This document shows, piece after piece, positions 6,540 through 7,519 of a DNA stretch of 7,519 nt; the first letter of the stretch is position 1, and every line of letters begins with the position of its first letter. The DNA lies in the NCBI GenBank assembly GCA_945861125.1, contig CAMASZ010000056.1, forward strand, positions 1 to 7,519, given 5' to 3'. Position numbers and translations under genes: made by a program. A model generated the notes under the pieces. The model had not been told where the DNA came from, ran no database searches, and saw only the letters and a program-made list of their open reading frames with translations. Source of the DNA: Rickettsia typhi. GTDB taxonomy: Bacteria; Pseudomonadota; Alphaproteobacteria; Rickettsiales; UBA1997.

Positions 6540-7328
6540 ATGAAATTTATTAATAATAAATACTTTTTATTTGCTATAGGATTATACTCAATATTAATTA
6601 TATTTCTTTATTTCTTTCAAAGAAATATTCAATATTTACCATTTGGAAAAGTATTATCAGCGCCAGAGGGTTTTGAAAAAATAAATATAACAACACAAGA
6701 CAATGTCAAGTTATTTGCTTGGTATGGAGCAACTAAAAAGGGTGGTAAAGTAATAATTTATTTTCATGGTAATGCTGGAAATCTTGGTGACAGAACCAAT
6801 AAATATGATGCCCTATATAGACAAGGTTTTGGTGTATTAGCACTATCTTACCGCGGAGATTATGGATCAGAAGGAAAGCCATCAGAAAAAGGGCTAATTA
6901 ATGATGCGGAAGCGGCAAAAAAATTTCTTAACGATCAAGGATTCGACGATAGAAATATAATTTTATATGGAGAATCTTTAGGAACTGGCGTTGCTGTTCA
7001 ATTGGCATCTAAATATAATTTCAACGGTATTTTCTTAGAATCACCGTACACATCAATTTATGACATAGCTAAAAGAACCTATTGGTATGCTCCAGTGTCA
7101 TTGATTTTAAAGGATAGGTTTGAATCAATTAAATACATTGCATTAATTAAATCTCCAATAATGATAATGCATGGTACAATTGATAAAACAGTGCCTTTTG
7201 AACATGGAAAAAAAATGTTTGATATGGCAACTTCTCGTAAAAAATTTTTAGAATTACAAAACGCTAATCATCTTGAAGTAGACCCCGAATTCTTTTCATT
7301 AGAGATTAAGAATTTTTTTAATCAATAG
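6540..7328 (+). CDS. membrane-anchored alpha/beta-hydrolase, BEM46/ABHD13-like
   Basis: Serine hydrolase of the BEM46/ABHD13 type, of uncertain substrate. An N-terminal hydrophobic helix (about 9-26) anchors it to the membrane and is followed by the family-typical FFQRNIQYLPFG segment (25-36). The fold is then clear: oxyanion HGNAGN (76-81), SYRGDYGSEGKPSE (103-116), nucleophile elbow GESLGTG (144-150, Ser146), LESPYTS (166-172), acid Asp215 in MHGTIDKTVP and His244 in NANHLE. The triad is complete and the length (262 aa) is normal. The N-in or N-out topology cannot be decided with certainty; few positive charges precede the helix and Lys/Arg lie on both sides. The start sits in ATAACAATG without a Shine-Dalgarno. 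It lies 36 bp after fabD and 7 bp before the next gene, so it is probably in the same operon or a short one with its downstream neighbour. It is unrelated in detail to the hydrolase at the left edge. Confidence 0.88.
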   Translation: MKFINNKYFLFAIGLYSILIIFLYFFQRNIQYLPFGKVLSAPEGFEKINITTQDNVKLFAWYGATKKGGKVIIYFHGNAGNLGDRTNKYDALYRQGFGVLALSYRGDYGSEGKPSEKGLINDAEAAKKFLNDQGFDDRNIILYGESLGTGVAVQLASKYNFNGIFLESPYTSIYDIAKRTYWYAPVSLILKDRFESIKYIALIKSPIMIMHGTIDKTVPFEHGKKMFDMATSRKKFLELQNANHLEVDPEFFSLEIKNFFNQ

Positions 7329-7335
7329 AATTAGA

Positions 7336-7519
7336 ATGAATTTAATATTAAGACTTCTTATTTTTGTATCAATTTTGATCCCTTCAATTTCGTTAGCAGA
7401 AGTAATTAGCGAAGAAAATAAAGTTTCTGGAAATCATTTTTCAAAACATCAATATGGTCTTGGCTTATCAACTGGAATAAGATTCAACATGGCTGAAGAA
7501 ATTTTTACTAATTCAGATG
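7336..7519 (+). CDS. exported protein with signal peptide, N-terminal fragment (runs off window)
   Basis: An open frame of 61 codons runs to the right edge without a stop. Residues 1-21 form a good Sec signal peptide: Met-Asn, one Arg at position 6, a hydrophobic core (LLIFVSILI) and a Ser-Leu-Ala cleavage site before Glu22. The mature part starts with a short charged stretch (EVISEENK), then HQYGLGLSTGIRF (38-50), whose alternating polar and hydrophobic residues could be the first strand of an outer-membrane barrel; that is only a guess. The ATG is 7 bp after the hydrolase stop, so the two are likely co-transcribed. No family can be recognised from this fragment. Confidence 0.7.
   Translation, partial: MNLILRLLIFVSILIPSISLAEVISEENKVSGNHFSKHQYGLGLSTGIRFNMAEEIFTNSD

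Noticed and set aside
1..7519. Alternative genetic code, mobile element, CRISPR array or defence system
   Set aside because: Stops are ordinary TAA/TAG with no in-frame TGA needed; no transposase, integrase, spaced direct repeats or known defence-protein signature was found.

Overview
The window is very AT-rich DNA (G+C roughly 30% by eye), densely packed and coding entirely on the + strand. It looks like the chromosome of a reduced alphaproteobacterium, most likely of the order Rickettsiales or a close host-associated relative. Three things suggest this: a VirB10 type IV secretion protein of the Rickettsiales kind sits among housekeeping genes, a PEP synthetase/PPDK regulatory protein is present, and an NtrC/NtrX-like response regulator has drifted far from a working sigma-54 activator. 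All visible stops are TAA or TAG, and TGG encodes Trp. No phage, IS element, CRISPR array, tRNA or rRNA was seen.

Layout, left to right: (1) 9-905, an alpha/beta-hydrolase whose true start may lie before the window, followed at once by an A/T-only hairpin. (2) 987-2261, a VirB10/TrbI-family inner-to-outer-membrane channel protein. (3) 2270-3103, a PPDK/PEP-synthase regulatory bifunctional kinase/phosphorylase, 8 bp behind virB10. (4) 3104-3234, the longest gap (131 bp), with a weak dyad and a -10-like box. (5) 3235-4674, a receiver + AAA+ + Fis-HTH response regulator with a damaged ATPase core. (6) 4677-5558, galU, 2 bp behind it. (7) 5565-6503, fabD, 6 bp behind galU. (8) 6540-7328, a membrane-anchored BEM46-type alpha/beta-hydrolase. 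(9) 7336 to the right edge, the first 61 residues of a protein with a signal peptide.

Spacing suggests three transcription groups: the hydrolase alone; virB10 with the PPDK regulator; and regulator-galU-fabD, perhaps running on into the second hydrolase and the exported protein. The last group joins a response regulator to UDP-glucose supply (envelope polysaccharide) and malonyl-ACP supply (fatty acids), then to membrane and exported proteins. An envelope theme is reasonable there but inferred. None of the starts has a recognisable Shine-Dalgarno sequence.

The most unusual item is the response regulator. Its receiver domain and DNA-binding helix-turn-helix look intact, but GAFTGA, the Walker B acidic pair, the sensor I Asn and the sensor II Arg are all replaced. 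This is the pattern expected of a regulator that no longer works as a sigma-54 ATPase. The second is a virB10 with no virB9 or virB11 beside it.
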